Origin: Pseudomonas graminis
Lineage (GTDB): Bacteria > Pseudomonadota > Gammaproteobacteria > Pseudomonadales > Pseudomonadaceae
Assembly (NCBI RefSeq): GCF_001705435.1
Contig: NZ_MDEN01000069.1
Span: 496,001 to 560,000 of the forward strand
Reading direction: 5' to 3'
DNA: 64,000 nt
Shown one piece after another: positions 52,498-62,288 of this stretch (the stretch's first letter is position 1; each line of letters starts with the position of its first letter). The translations under genes and the position numbers were made by a program. The notes beneath the pieces were generated by a model. That model had not been told where the DNA came from, made no database searches, and saw only the letters and a program-made list of their open reading frames with translations.

Positions 52498-53616
52498 TCA
52501 AGGAGAAAGTAAGTAGCCGCTGCGGTAGGCTTCGGTGCCGGCGACATGGGCGATGACCATGCCGGCGGTCGCCATGCGTCGCAATGAGCGGGCGTACATA
52601 AGGCCAGCGTTGGCCGTGTGGATCGGGGTCACTGCGTCGCTGATCGGGTCGATGACCTCAGCGATCAATTGCCCCGCCTCGACGTATTCGCCGGGCAGTG
52701 TGCAGAACACCAGCAGACCACCGACAGGCGTGGCAACCGGTTCGACGCCCGCCAGCGGGGTCGCCGGGTAAAGCAGTTCAGGTGGCGCAACCGGCTCGCC
52801 GGCAATGGCGCCGTGGTGCATCAGGTAGCTGATGATCGCCTGACAGTCGCGGCTGGCGAGGGCGTGATTGACATCGCCCTGGCCGCGCAACTCCAGGGTG
52901 ACGGAAAAGCTGCCCATTGGAATCGGGAAGCGCTTGGCAAAGCGCTGCTGCAGTTGCCACCAGACCAGCGTGAAGCATTCATCGAACGACTGCCCACCCG
53001 AATCCGTCGCCAGCAGGCTTGCCTGTGCGCCGAGATAACGCGACAGCGCTTCGACCTGGGGCCAAGCCTCAGGCGTGGTGTACAAGTGCTCGACGGATTC
53101 GAAATCGCAATGCAGGTCCAGCACCACATCAGCGTCACAGGCCAGGCGCTGCAGCGTCAGGCGCTGGGACTCCAGTTGGGTGCTGCCGACGCAGTTATTC
53201 AGTGCGCCCAGCAAGGTTTTGCGAATCAGTGCGACGTTGTGCCGGGAATCATCCGTCAGCAGCGCTTCGACTTCATCGCCCACCTGCTGACCGAGGTCGA
53301 CGAAGCGGCGGTTGAAGTTCTGTCCGCTTTCAAGCTCGTAACGGCCCAGCGGCATGTCCATCAGGACCTGCTCCAGCCCGACGGGGTTGGCCACCGGAAC
53401 GACCACCACTTCGCCGAGCAACTGGCCGGCGTTTTCAAGCTCGGCCAGCCGTTGCTTCAAGTACCAGGACACCAGCATGCCCGGCAGCTCGTCGGCGTGC
53501 AGGGACGACTGGATGTAAACCTTGCAGGCACCGTGTTCCGGGCCGTAGTGAAAGCTATGGATCTGCCGCGCGGTGCCAGGCACCGGGGCCAGCAGATCAT
53601 GGGTCTGGTGTCGCAT
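52498..53616 (-). CDS. aotO: Succinylglutamate desuccinylase/aspartoacylase family protein (AotO-like)
   Basis: A 372-residue zinc-carboxypeptidase-fold protein. Zinc ligands are in SSLHADELPGM (His, Glu) and VVLDLHCDFESVEH; FSVTLELRGQ supplies the catalytic Glu. A gene of this family sits at the same place in the P. aeruginosa aot operon. It may deacylate imported acyl amino acids; the true substrate is unknown. Confidence 0.82.
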   Translation of the reverse strand: MRHQTHDLLAPVPGTARQIHSFHYGPEHGACKVYIQSSLHADELPGMLVSWYLKQRLAELENAGQLLGEVVVVPVANPVGLEQVLMDMPLGRYELESGQNFNRRFVDLGQQVGDEVEALLTDDSRHNVALIRKTLLGALNNCVGSTQLESQRLTLQRLACDADVVLDLHCDFESVEHLYTTPEAWPQVEALSRYLGAQASLLATDSGGQSFDECFTLVWWQLQQRFAKRFPIPMGSFSVTLELRGQGDVNHALASRDCQAIISYLMHHGAIAGEPVAPPELLYPATPLAGVEPVATPVGGLLVFCTLPGEYVEAGQLIAEVIDPISDAVTPIHTANAGLMYARSLRRMATAGMVIAHVAGTEAYRSGYLLSP

Positions 53617-53625
53617 GCAGGGTTC

Positions 53626-54336
53626 CTAGTGAGTCGGGCCGAGGAAGGCCAGCCAGCGGCGTTCAGCCAATCGGAACAGGCCTACCAGAATGAACGTGAC
53701 CGTGAGGTAGATCAGCGCCGCGATACCGAACGACTGGAACGTCAGGAAGGTGGCCGAGTTGGCGTCCCGCGCGACCTTGAGGATGTCCGGCACGGTGGCG
53801 GTGAAAGCCACGGTGGTCGAGTGCAGCATCAGGATCACTTCGTTGCTGTAATAAGGCAGCGAACGGCGCAGTGCCGACGGCATGATGACGTAGGTGTACA
53901 GGCGCCAGCCGGTCAGGCCGTAAGCCTTGGCCGCCTCGACTTCGCCGTGGTTCATGCTGCGAATCGCACCAGCGAAGATCTCCGTGGTGTAGGCGCAAGT
54001 GTTCAAAGCGAAGGCGAGGATCGTGCAGTTCATCGCGTCACGGAAGAACGCGCCGAGCATGGGCTGCTCCCGCACGGCGGCGATGCTGTAGATGCCGGTG
54101 TAGCAAATCAGCAACTGGATATACAGCGGCGTTCCACGGAACAGGTAGGTGTAGAACTGCACGGGCCAGCGCACCAGGGGATTGCGCGACACGCGGGCGA
54201 TGGACAGCGGAATCGAAACGATGAAGCCAATGGCGATGGAGGCACTGAGCAGCCACATCGTCATGGCGAGGCCGGTGATGTTCTGGCCGTCCGTATAAAG
54301 GAAGGCGCGCCAGTATTCTTGCAGCAACTCGATCAT
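53626..54336 (-). CDS. aotM: Basic amino acid ABC transporter permease (AotM-like)
   Basis: A 236-residue inner-membrane permease with several hydrophobic helices and the EAA loop MNHGEVEAAKAYGLTGWRLY. It overlaps aotQ by 4 bp. Confidence 0.85.
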   Translation of the reverse strand: MIELLQEYWRAFLYTDGQNITGLAMTMWLLSASIAIGFIVSIPLSIARVSRNPLVRWPVQFYTYLFRGTPLYIQLLICYTGIYSIAAVREQPMLGAFFRDAMNCTILAFALNTCAYTTEIFAGAIRSMNHGEVEAAKAYGLTGWRLYTYVIMPSALRRSLPYYSNEVILMLHSTTVAFTATVPDILKVARDANSATFLTFQSFGIAALIYLTVTFILVGLFRLAERRWLAFLGPTH

Positions 54337-55067
54337 CGTTGAGCCTCCCGGCTGCCGGCGGCATAACGCCGTTCGGCCCAGCGCAGGGCGAAGTTGGACA
54401 CGCTGGTGATGACCAGATAGATCAGTGCGGCGATTACCAGGAAGTAGAACAGCTGATAGGTGCTTTTACCCGCGTCCTGCGCGGCTTTGACCAAGTCGGC
54501 CAGACCGATGATCGACACCAGCGCGGTGGCCTTGAGCACCACTTGCCAGTTGTTGCCGATGCCGGGCAGGGCGAAGCGCATCATCTGCGGGAATACCACC
54601 ATGCGAAACCGTTGCGAACGGCTGAGCCCATAGGCCGTGGCGGCTTCGACCTGACCGCGCGGTACGGCGAGAATCGCGCCGCGGAAGGTCTCGGTGAAGT
54701 ACGCGCCATAGATGAAGCCCAACGTGATGACGCCGGCAGAGAAAGGGTCGATCTCGATGTAATCCCATTCCATCGCATTGGTGAGCGTGGTCAGCCAGGT
54801 TTGCAGGCTGTAGAAGATCAGCAGCATCAGCACCAGGTCCGGTACGCCACGGATCAACGTGGTGTAGATCTGGGCAGGAACGCGCAGCACGGCGGCTTTT
54901 GACAGTTTGGCACTGGCGCCCAGCAGGCCGAGCACAATGGCCAGCAGCAGCGACATTACCGATAATTTGACGGTCATCCAGGTGCCTTGCAGCAACAGCG
55001 GGCCGAAGCCTTTCAGGCTGAATGCTGACAGTCCCAGGTTTTGCAGGAGAGTTTCGAACATGTGCAA
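54333..55067 (-). CDS. aotQ: Basic amino acid ABC transporter permease (AotQ-like)
   Basis: A 244-residue permease, partner of AotM. The EAA loop is VPRGQVEAATAYGLSRSQRF. The 73-bp gap to aotJ contains no clear terminator. Confidence 0.85.
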   Translation of the reverse strand: MHMFETLLQNLGLSAFSLKGFGPLLLQGTWMTVKLSVMSLLLAIVLGLLGASAKLSKAAVLRVPAQIYTTLIRGVPDLVLMLLIFYSLQTWLTTLTNAMEWDYIEIDPFSAGVITLGFIYGAYFTETFRGAILAVPRGQVEAATAYGLSRSQRFRMVVFPQMMRFALPGIGNNWQVVLKATALVSIIGLADLVKAAQDAGKSTYQLFYFLVIAALIYLVITSVSNFALRWAERRYAAGSREAQR

Positions 55068-55140
55068 CCTATACAGTCAATAAAAACGCCCGTGAACTTC
55101 AGCGACGGATTCTGGCTGAAATCAACGGGCGTCTGTTTGC

Positions 55141-55923
55141 TTATTTACCGCTGTACAGATTCAGATCGCCGAAGTGCTTCTTCTGGATCTCGGCGTACTT
55201 GCCGTCGTCGTGTAACGCTTTGATACCCTTGTCCAACAGCGCTTTCAGGTCCTTGTTACCTTTCGAGATGCCGACTGCGGTTTTGGCTGGCAGCAGGGGA
55301 TCGTCGATAGGCTTGCTGACTTCATAGTCACCGCCTTGTGGCGATTTCAGGAAGCCCAGCTCGGCTTGCAGCATGTCTTGAACCGAGGCATCCAGACGAC
55401 CCGAAACGAGGTCGGCATAGACCTGATCCTGGTTGGCGTAGGCCTGGGTTTTCACGCCAGCCTTGTCCAGAACGGCCTTGGCGTAGGCTTCCTGGATGGT
55501 GCCTTGCTCGTAACCCACGGTTTTGCCTTTGAGCGAGGCCGTGTCAGCACTCAGGCCGGAGCCTTTTTTGTAGACCAGTGAGGTAGGGCCGGAAAACAGT
55601 TCGCTGGAGAAGTCGATGACTTTCTCGCGGGCCGGGGTCACGGTCATGGAGGAGATCACGCCGTCGAACTTGTTGGCTTTCAGGCCTGGGATCATGCCGT
55701 CGAAGTCGCTTTCGACCCACTTGCACTTGACCTTCAATTCAGCACAAATCGCGTTGCCCAGATCGATATCGAAGCCTACCAGGCTGCCATCGGCGGCTTT
55801 GGATTCGAAGGGCGCGTAGGAAGGATCGACGCCGAAACGCAGCTCCTTGTACTCCTTGGCCATTGCGTTACCGGCGGCCAGACAGATGGCGAGAGCGGAA
55901 AGGGTCAGCCATGCTTTTTTCAT
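55141..55923 (-). CDS. aotJ: Basic amino acid periplasmic binding protein (AotJ/HisJ-like)
   Basis: A 260-residue type 3 solute-binding protein with a signal peptide ending AAGNAMAKEY. LRFGVDPSYAPFESKAADGS and GFDIDLGNAICAEL are the HisJ/ArgT-family hallmarks. It is the first gene of the operon. Specificity for arginine, ornithine, lysine or histidine cannot be settled from sequence. Confidence 0.87.
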   Translation of the reverse strand: MKKAWLTLSALAICLAAGNAMAKEYKELRFGVDPSYAPFESKAADGSLVGFDIDLGNAICAELKVKCKWVESDFDGMIPGLKANKFDGVISSMTVTPAREKVIDFSSELFSGPTSLVYKKGSGLSADTASLKGKTVGYEQGTIQEAYAKAVLDKAGVKTQAYANQDQVYADLVSGRLDASVQDMLQAELGFLKSPQGGDYEVSKPIDDPLLPAKTAVGISKGNKDLKALLDKGIKALHDDGKYAEIQKKHFGDLNLYSGK

Positions 55924-56303
55924 CGTTCAGTCCTTAAAACCAAATTGAGCGTTGGGAACACGCGAAGGCTTGCTACCGGCAAAAGCCAGACCGCAAATAG
56001 ACAGCAATTTCCGAACCAAAGAAACGAACGCGCGTTTTAAATGTACGGAGTTGTCGCAATGATGACTTAGCGCCATCTTTTGTCTTTTTTTGAGGCCCCG
56101 CAGGCATCGGCAGAGTAGCCGTATCCCGTTGAGAGTGGGCGAAAAAGTTGCAGCCTTTGGGGTGTCCAGCGGCGCTTGTTGTGATGGAGGGGAGATTCGA
56201 AACGCCTGGCGGGGCTTGTCGCTGAGAGGGTGCGTTTTCCAGCGCGCCCCATTTCAGCGCATTCGACGCGGACCGAAGCCAGGCCCGCGCACCGCTACGG
56301 TGC
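55924..56303. other. Intergenic region between aotJ and the DNA ligase
   Basis: 380 bp without a supported gene. It should carry the aot promoter. A TTTCGAATC-type stretch on the minus strand recalls a tRNA T-arm, but its stem does not pair. Confidence 0.5.
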
Positions 56304-58019
56304 TCAGGCCAGCAGGTCCTGCAGCGTCGCCAGGCTGTCGGCTTCGGCAACGGGCTTGTCCAGGCGCCAGCGCAGCATCCTGGGAAACCTCACCGCGATG
56401 CCGCTTTTGTGCCGTTTCGACAGGGCGATGCCTTCGAAGCCCAGCTCGAACACCAGGGTCGGGGTAACACTTCGCACCGGGCCGAATTTGTCGACGGTGG
56501 TCTTGCGGATGATTGCATCGACTTTGCGCATCTCTTCGTCGGTCAGCCCCGAATACGCTTTGGCGAAGGGCACCAGCGTCCGTTCGCTGGATTCCGGCGG
56601 GCCGTCCCAGACCGCAAAGGTGTAGTCGCTGTAAAGGCTGGCGCGGCGGCCGTGACCGCGTTGGGCGTAGATCAGCACCGCGTCGACGCTGAACGGGTCC
56701 ATCTTCCATTTCCACCAGACGCCCATGTCCTTGGTGCGCCCGACGCCGTACATCGAGTCCCGTGCCTTGAGCATCATGCCTTCCACGCCGAGACTGCGGG
56801 ACGCCTCGCGCTGCCGGCCAAGGTCGAGCCAGTCAGTGCCGGTCAGCAAGGGGGACGGCATCAATACCGGGCTCTGGGCGCTGGCGATGACTTTTTCCAT
56901 CTGCGTGCGGCGCTCATGTTGCGGGCGACTGCGCCAGTCGTGGCCTTCCCATTCCAGCAGGTCGTAAGCCAGCACGACGACCGGCACGTCTTCCAGAATC
57001 TTCTTGCCCAGGGTTTTGCGGCCGATCCGCTGCTGCAGCAGGGCGAAGGGTTGTACCGACGGCGTCGCTTCGCCAGGTGTGCCGGGCGTAGGGGTGTCCA
57101 GCGCGAACTCGCCGCTCTCCGGATTCTCCGGCGTCGCGGCTTTCCAGACGACAATCTCGCCATCGATGACGGTGCCGTCGGGCAGGCACTGAGCCAGGGT
57201 GTGCAGTTCAGGGAAGCGATCCGTGACCAGTTCTTCACCCCGCGACCAGATCCACAGCCGACCTTCGCGCTTGACCACCTGGGCGCGAATGCCGTCCCAC
57301 TTCCATTCCACCTGCCAGTTTTCCGCGGCGCCCAGCAGATTCTCGAACTGATCGACCGGCTGCTGCAGCGCGTGGGCGAGGAAGAACGGGTAGGGCTGGC
57401 CACCGCGTTGCGCGTGTTCGTCGGCCGATTCTTCGGCGATGAGTTTTAGATAGCCCTCGGCGCTGGGGCGATGGGAAAGATCGGTGTAGCCGACAAGTCG
57501 CTGGGCCACGCGCTTGCTGTCGATATCAGCCAAGGCCGCGAGCGCCCGTGTCACCAGCAGCTTCGAAACACCGACGCGGAAACTGCCGGTGATCAGCTTC
57601 AGGCAGACCATCAGGCTTTGCGAGTCCAGTTGCGACCAGAACGTCGGCAAACGCTCGATCAACTCTTCCGGAGGCAGACCACGCAGGGGCAGCAGATGGT
57701 TTTCCATCCAGCTGGCCAGGCCTTCTTCGGAGCTGTGCTCGGCTTTGGGTAGCAGCAGCGACAGGGTTTCCGCCAAATCGCCGACCGCCTGATAGCTCTC
57801 CTCGAACAGCCATTCCGGCAAGCCGGACAATAACAGTGCCTGCTCACGCAACATGCGCGTCGGCACCAGTTGCCGTGGGCGTCCGCCGGCCAGGAAGTAC
57901 ACCGCCCACGCGGCGTCTTCGGGGGCGGCGTTGCTGAAGTAGGCCTGCATGGCCGCCAGCTTGGCGTTACTGGAGGTGGTAGCGTCGAGGTCCGAATAGA
58001 GTTCGGCGAAGGCCTTCAT
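56304..58019 (-). CDS. Ligase-associated ATP-dependent DNA ligase
   Basis: A 571-residue ATP-dependent ligase. An N-terminal DNA-binding domain (1-200) precedes the adenylation domain, whose active Lys is in VEWKWDGIRAQ (KxDG, around 242), with later motifs DGEIVVWK and EGMMLKARDS, then an OB-fold (VWWKWKMDPFSVDAVLI). It overlaps the exonuclease gene by 4 bp. Confidence 0.92.
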   Translation of the reverse strand: MKAFAELYSDLDATTSSNAKLAAMQAYFSNAAPEDAAWAVYFLAGGRPRQLVPTRMLREQALLLSGLPEWLFEESYQAVGDLAETLSLLLPKAEHSSEEGLASWMENHLLPLRGLPPEELIERLPTFWSQLDSQSLMVCLKLITGSFRVGVSKLLVTRALAALADIDSKRVAQRLVGYTDLSHRPSAEGYLKLIAEESADEHAQRGGQPYPFFLAHALQQPVDQFENLLGAAENWQVEWKWDGIRAQVVKREGRLWIWSRGEELVTDRFPELHTLAQCLPDGTVIDGEIVVWKAATPENPESGEFALDTPTPGTPGEATPSVQPFALLQQRIGRKTLGKKILEDVPVVVLAYDLLEWEGHDWRSRPQHERRTQMEKVIASAQSPVLMPSPLLTGTDWLDLGRQREASRSLGVEGMMLKARDSMYGVGRTKDMGVWWKWKMDPFSVDAVLIYAQRGHGRRASLYSDYTFAVWDGPPESSERTLVPFAKAYSGLTDEEMRKVDAIIRKTTVDKFGPVRSVTPTLVFELGFEGIALSKRHKSGIAVRFPRMLRWRLDKPVAEADSLATLQDLLA

Positions 58020-59068
58020 GAGGAGGCCTCGCCTGTCGATTCGGGGCCGGGTGCAGATTCGGTCTTGGCCGCTGCGTCGTCTTCTTCGTCGCCGTATTCG
58101 GTGCTGAAGCCTTGGGCGTCGAGGCCCAGTTCGCGCAGATAGCGCACCAGCACGGCCACTGAACCGTGGGTGACCATCACTCGTTCAGCGCCGGTGTTTT
58201 CGATGGCCCAAAGCAAGCCCGGCCAGTCGGCGTGGTCGGAGAGGGCAAAGCCTCGGTCGACGCCGCGCCGACGTCGGGTGCCGCGCAGCATCATCCAGCC
58301 GCTGGCGAAGGCGTCGCTGAATTCGCCAAAGCGGCGCATCCAGGTGCTGCCGCCGGCGGAGGGTGGCGCGACGATCAGGGCGCTGCGCAACGCGGGGTCG
58401 GTTTTTTTGAAGTCGCCGGCGTAGTGGGTTTCGGGGATGCGCACGCCGGCTTCGCGGTAGACGCGGTTCAGCGGTTCGACGGCGCCGTGGACGAGGATCG
58501 GGCCGATGCTGGGGTCGATGCCGTGGAGGATGCGTTGGGCTTTGCCAAATGAGTACGCGAACAGGACGCTGGCTTTGCCGGCGGCGGCATTGGCGCGCCA
58601 CCATTCGTTGACCCCTGCGAAGATTTCCGCCTGGGGTTGCCAGCGGTAGATCGGCAGGCCGAAGGTGGATTCGGTGATGAAGGTGTGGCAGCGCACGGGT
58701 TCGAAGGGTTCGCAGGTGCCGTCGGGTTCGACTTTGTAGTCCCCTGAGGCCACCCAGACTTCGCCTTGGTATTCGAGGCGGACCTGGGCGGAACCGAGGA
58801 CGTGGCCGGCCGGGTGGAGGCTGAGTTTGACGCCGTGGTGGGTGATGCTTTCGCCGTAGGCGAGGGTCTGGAGGTTGATGTCGTGGCCCAGTCGGGAGCG
58901 CAATATGCCTTCGCCGGGCGCGGCGGCGAGGTAGTGTTCGTTGCCGGTGCGGGCGTGGTCGCCGTGGGCGTGGGTGATGACGGAGCGTTCGACCGGGCGC
59001 CATGGATCGATGTAGAAATCACCGGGCGGGCAGTAGAGGCCTTCGGGGCGGGCAATGACGAGATCCAT
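58016..59068 (-). CDS. Ligase-associated DNA repair exonuclease (MBL fold)
   Basis: A 350-residue metallo-beta-lactamase/beta-CASP-type nuclease. The MBL motif reads THAHGDHAR near residue 35; LHPAGHVLGSAQ and ALSDHADWPGLL (beta-CASP) are later ligands. It is the first gene of the repair set. The last 30 residues are acidic and disordered (EYGDEEDDAAAKTE). Confidence 0.9.
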   Translation of the reverse strand: MDLVIARPEGLYCPPGDFYIDPWRPVERSVITHAHGDHARTGNEHYLAAAPGEGILRSRLGHDINLQTLAYGESITHHGVKLSLHPAGHVLGSAQVRLEYQGEVWVASGDYKVEPDGTCEPFEPVRCHTFITESTFGLPIYRWQPQAEIFAGVNEWWRANAAAGKASVLFAYSFGKAQRILHGIDPSIGPILVHGAVEPLNRVYREAGVRIPETHYAGDFKKTDPALRSALIVAPPSAGGSTWMRRFGEFSDAFASGWMMLRGTRRRRGVDRGFALSDHADWPGLLWAIENTGAERVMVTHGSVAVLVRYLRELGLDAQGFSTEYGDEEDDAAAKTESAPGPESTGEASS

Positions 59069-59149
59069 GGTTTAACCGGGTTTGGGGACTTGTCAGGTAG
59101 AGCGGTGGCGGGGCGCAGAAGTTCGGGGTTTTGACGCTAGATCAAGATC

Positions 59150-59571
59150 AAGATCAAGAGCGTCGGCCTAACGGCTCGACTGTTTCGCCTTCGGCGAGTT
59201 ACTTGGAAAAGCACCCCCCTCTCTGTTCTAAAGAGCAGCCAAGGGTGCTTGCTCCTGGTTTGGCCCTTCCTTCGTCGGGTTCCTTCACTCCGGTCTCGCT
59301 CCGTGGGCCCGCTGCCATCCGCCATCCATGGCGGGGGGCGGCTCTCGCGGCATCCATGCCGCTCGGCCCACGGAGCGAGACCTGCGTTCAGCCTGCACCC
59401 AAGTCGCGTTTGGCGGCGTCTGGGCTATTTGAGTTTGAAGATCAAAAGCGGATCAAAAGCAGATGCAGATCAACGGCTTCCCGGCTGAAGCCGGTCCTAC
59501 GGGGCGCCGCCGGTCCCACTGACGGTACGCGGTGTGCTTTTTAGTGGGACCGGCTTCAGCCGGGAAGAGGC
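59150..59571. repeat. Long dispersed intergenic repeat, copy B
   Basis: Second copy of the repeat at 34100-34467. It contains an 18-bp perfect inverted repeat (GGTCTCGCTCCGTGGGCC at 59292-59309, its complement at 59365-59382) enclosing two smaller palindromes around CATCCATG, so a branched cruciform or RNA is possible. It ends in a REP-like pair (GGCTTCCCGGCTGAAGCC, GGCTTCAGCCGGG). Small ORFs inside are not supported. Confidence 0.8.
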
Positions 59572-59607
59572 CGGGTTGAGCGACGTCTATTTTGGCGCCT
59601 TGACACT

Positions 59608-59665
59608 GATCGTTCCCACGCTCTGCGTGGGAATGCATCCCGGGACGCTCCGCGTCATCCCAGAT
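59608..59665. repeat. Short intergenic repeat with CCCACGC palindrome
   Basis: GTTCCCACGCTCTGCGTGGG begins an element of a kind common between Pseudomonas genes, followed by GGACGCTCCGCGTC. It lies just downstream of the acylase gene. Confidence 0.6.
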
Positions 59666-59676
59666 TGCTGGGCCAT

Positions 59677-62160
59677 TTACTTCCCGGGCGTCAGCGTCAG
59701 GCGTTGCTTGCCGTAGGCTTTTTCGAAGTTTTCCGGTTGCATCGGCACTGACATGTAGAGGCCTTTCATCCAGGGGTCGATGCCGTTGGCGTTGTACGGG
59801 CTCGCGGGGTTGCCGGATTGGCCCGCGGCGTTTTGCGCCATCATCGGTTCTTGCTGGGCGAAGTCGACGATGATGCGCATGGTCGGGACGACGGCGGCGT
59901 TGAAGTCCTGGCCCCAGTGGAAGCCCGACGCGTTCAGGGTGGTGTGGTCGCCGCCCGTGGCGATTGGGCCTTTGATCACGTTTGCCTTGTTGCCCCCCAG
60001 CGCCGCGCTGAGTTGGGCGCTTTGGGCGGTCCAAGTGATCTGGTGCAACTTGCCCCACTGCCAGGCTTTGTGATCGGCGCCGAGTTGAGCTTCGCCGACG
60101 GTGATCGCAGCGGCCAGGCTGCGGGCGAGGATGGCGGGTTTGTCTTCTTTTTGCGGCGTTTTCACGTCGTCCCAATACGGACTGTCTTCGCGGCCCAATA
60201 GGTGATCGGCCTGGGGCGAGTAGGACAGGCCCGCGCTTTGCACCAGCGCTTTCCAGGCAGGGCTGGTTTCCGGGCCGAGTTCGTCGAGGAAAGTCTGGCG
60301 GGCACTCTCTTGCAGGAACAATTCGTAAATCGCCGCATCCGCCGAACCCGGCGACAGTCGGCCGTCGAACGCCATCAGGCGGGTCAACGCATCACGGGCT
60401 TTGTCGCGCTCTGGCGCGGGCAGGGCGTCAATGGCCTGTTTCAGCGGTACTGACATGCCCGGCGCGGAGAACATTTTCTTCAGTTTGGCGGCGAAGGTCG
60501 TGGTCTGGTCGTATTGCATGGCGACGGTGCTGCGGGTGTCCTGCTTGCCGGCACTGGCCAGTTCGGCGATGCGTTCGGCGCGCTCCGGATAATCCCAGGA
60601 ATTGGAGAGCTGCATGCCATAGCCTTTCGGCACCGTGCGTTGATTGGCGGTGGCGATCCAGCCCTGTTGCGAATCCTGATCGTACGGGTGCAGCATCGCG
60701 TCAGCATAGCCGTCCCAGTCGAACCGGCCGTCCCAGCCCGGCGAAGGAATCAGGCCGAGCCCGTCGCGCCGATTCGGGTATTTGCCGGTGACCTGCCAGC
60801 CGGTGTTCGACGCATCGGCGAACACCATGTTCAGGGTGATGGCGCGGATTTCCCGGGTGGTGTCGAAGGCCCGCTGCACGTTCGGCGCACGGGTCAGGTC
60901 GAAGAGGGCATCGAGGGTTTTGTCGTCCTTGGCATCAGGCGTCTGCAGGGCGATGCCAAGGCCGCTGGCCAACTGCGCAGAACTTGCGTTGAGCAGCGGG
61001 CCGTGGCGTGTTTCGTAGGCTGGCTCGCGTACCGGGCTCTGGCCTTTGACGAAGTAGGTTTCCTCATGGGCGCCTGCCGCGACCCATTTGCCGTCGGCCA
61101 TCACCATCAGGCGGTTGTTTTCACGCTTGAGCTTCTCCAGGAACAGGTCCTGATTGTCGCCCATTGCCGGGCCCATGCTCCAGGCCAGTTTGCCGTTGAA
61201 ACCGGACAAGACCAGCGGCAACCCCGCAACGGTGGCGCCGGCGGCCTGGTATTTCGGCGAGCGGATCTGTACGAAATTCCACATCGACGGCACAGTCGGC
61301 GCCAGTTGACTGTCAGTGGCCAGCAGACTTTTGCCAGCGCGCGCGCGTTGCGGTGAGATCACCCAGTTATTCGACGCCGAAACCCCCAGCAGGTTGAGGT
61401 CGGAAAGCTGCAGCGCCGCTTTGTCCAGATTGCTCAGGCCCGCCAGCTGGCTGCCCAGATTCAGGACCTTGAGCTTGTCGGCTTCAGCAAAGGGCAACTC
61501 CTCGTCGGGATAGGTTGGCAGCAGCCAGGCCAGCTTGTCTGGCCCGACTTTCTGCGCCAGCACCAGGGAGGAAATCTCCTCCTGCAGGTTCACCGACAGG
61601 CTGAAGTTGAGCAGGCTGAAAATCAGCGCCGAGTCTTCCGGCTTCCAGTATTCAGGCTTGTAACCCGAATCGGCGAGGTCAGCCGGCAGCTTGTCGCGAT
61701 AGCGGAACAAGTAGGCGTTGACGCCCCGCGCGTACACCTCGAAGAAGCGTTTCAGGCGCGGCGAGGAGGCCGCATACAGCTGGCCAGCGGTCTGCTTGAG
61801 GTTGGCGGCGCGCATCATGCGGTCGAGATCGAGGGCGCCCGGCCCTGCGATTTCCGACAGCCGGCCCTGAGCGAGCAAGCGCATTTGCATCATCTGGGTG
61901 ATGCGGTCGGTCGCGTGAACGTAACCGAGGGTGAACAGCGCGTCATGGAACGTGCTGCTTTCTATCAGCGGCATGCCCAGGTTGTTGCGGCGAATCGAGA
62001 CGTTCTGTGCCAGCCCTTTAATGGCAAACACCCCGCTGGCAGGCGGCAGGCTGTCGCGGTCTTCACCCCCCAGCTGGCAACCGGCCAGGCTCAGGAGTCC
62101 GATCATGGCAGCGGCCGCGCTCATGCGCGTTTTCAGAGTTGAAAGGGCTGGCGAGGCCAT
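59677..62160 (-). CDS. Penicillin acylase family lipoprotein
   Basis: An 827-residue Ntn-hydrolase precursor (S45 family). A lipoprotein signal peptide ends in LLSLAGC (Cys about 28). The likely autocatalytic cleavage point is before the second Ser of GVSASNNWVI, the new N-terminal nucleophile of the beta chain. CAGGAG precedes the start. Relatives hydrolyse beta-lactams, acyl-homoserine lactones or other N-acyl compounds; which applies here is unknown. Confidence 0.86.
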   Translation of the reverse strand: MASPALSTLKTRMSAAAAMIGLLSLAGCQLGGEDRDSLPPASGVFAIKGLAQNVSIRRNNLGMPLIESSTFHDALFTLGYVHATDRITQMMQMRLLAQGRLSEIAGPGALDLDRMMRAANLKQTAGQLYAASSPRLKRFFEVYARGVNAYLFRYRDKLPADLADSGYKPEYWKPEDSALIFSLLNFSLSVNLQEEISSLVLAQKVGPDKLAWLLPTYPDEELPFAEADKLKVLNLGSQLAGLSNLDKAALQLSDLNLLGVSASNNWVISPQRARAGKSLLATDSQLAPTVPSMWNFVQIRSPKYQAAGATVAGLPLVLSGFNGKLAWSMGPAMGDNQDLFLEKLKRENNRLMVMADGKWVAAGAHEETYFVKGQSPVREPAYETRHGPLLNASSAQLASGLGIALQTPDAKDDKTLDALFDLTRAPNVQRAFDTTREIRAITLNMVFADASNTGWQVTGKYPNRRDGLGLIPSPGWDGRFDWDGYADAMLHPYDQDSQQGWIATANQRTVPKGYGMQLSNSWDYPERAERIAELASAGKQDTRSTVAMQYDQTTTFAAKLKKMFSAPGMSVPLKQAIDALPAPERDKARDALTRLMAFDGRLSPGSADAAIYELFLQESARQTFLDELGPETSPAWKALVQSAGLSYSPQADHLLGREDSPYWDDVKTPQKEDKPAILARSLAAAITVGEAQLGADHKAWQWGKLHQITWTAQSAQLSAALGGNKANVIKGPIATGGDHTTLNASGFHWGQDFNAAVVPTMRIIVDFAQQEPMMAQNAAGQSGNPASPYNANGIDPWMKGLYMSVPMQPENFEKAYGKQRLTLTPGK

Positions 62161-62288
62161 GATGAAGCTCCTGCGGGGGTGTGCGTAGAAAAGGCGCTAC
62201 GTTAGAGAGCAGGCGAGCGCCACGCAAGCCGGGGGAGGGAGTTTATTTTCGCGATTTTCGCTCCACGGTGAAGGCGGCGTCTGTCCGT

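Noticed and set aside
56187..56249. tRNA-Ser-like stretch on the minus strand (CTGGAAAA loop and TTTCGAATC)
   Set aside because: The would-be T stem does not pair and there is no D arm or acceptor stem, so I do not call a tRNA or attachment site.
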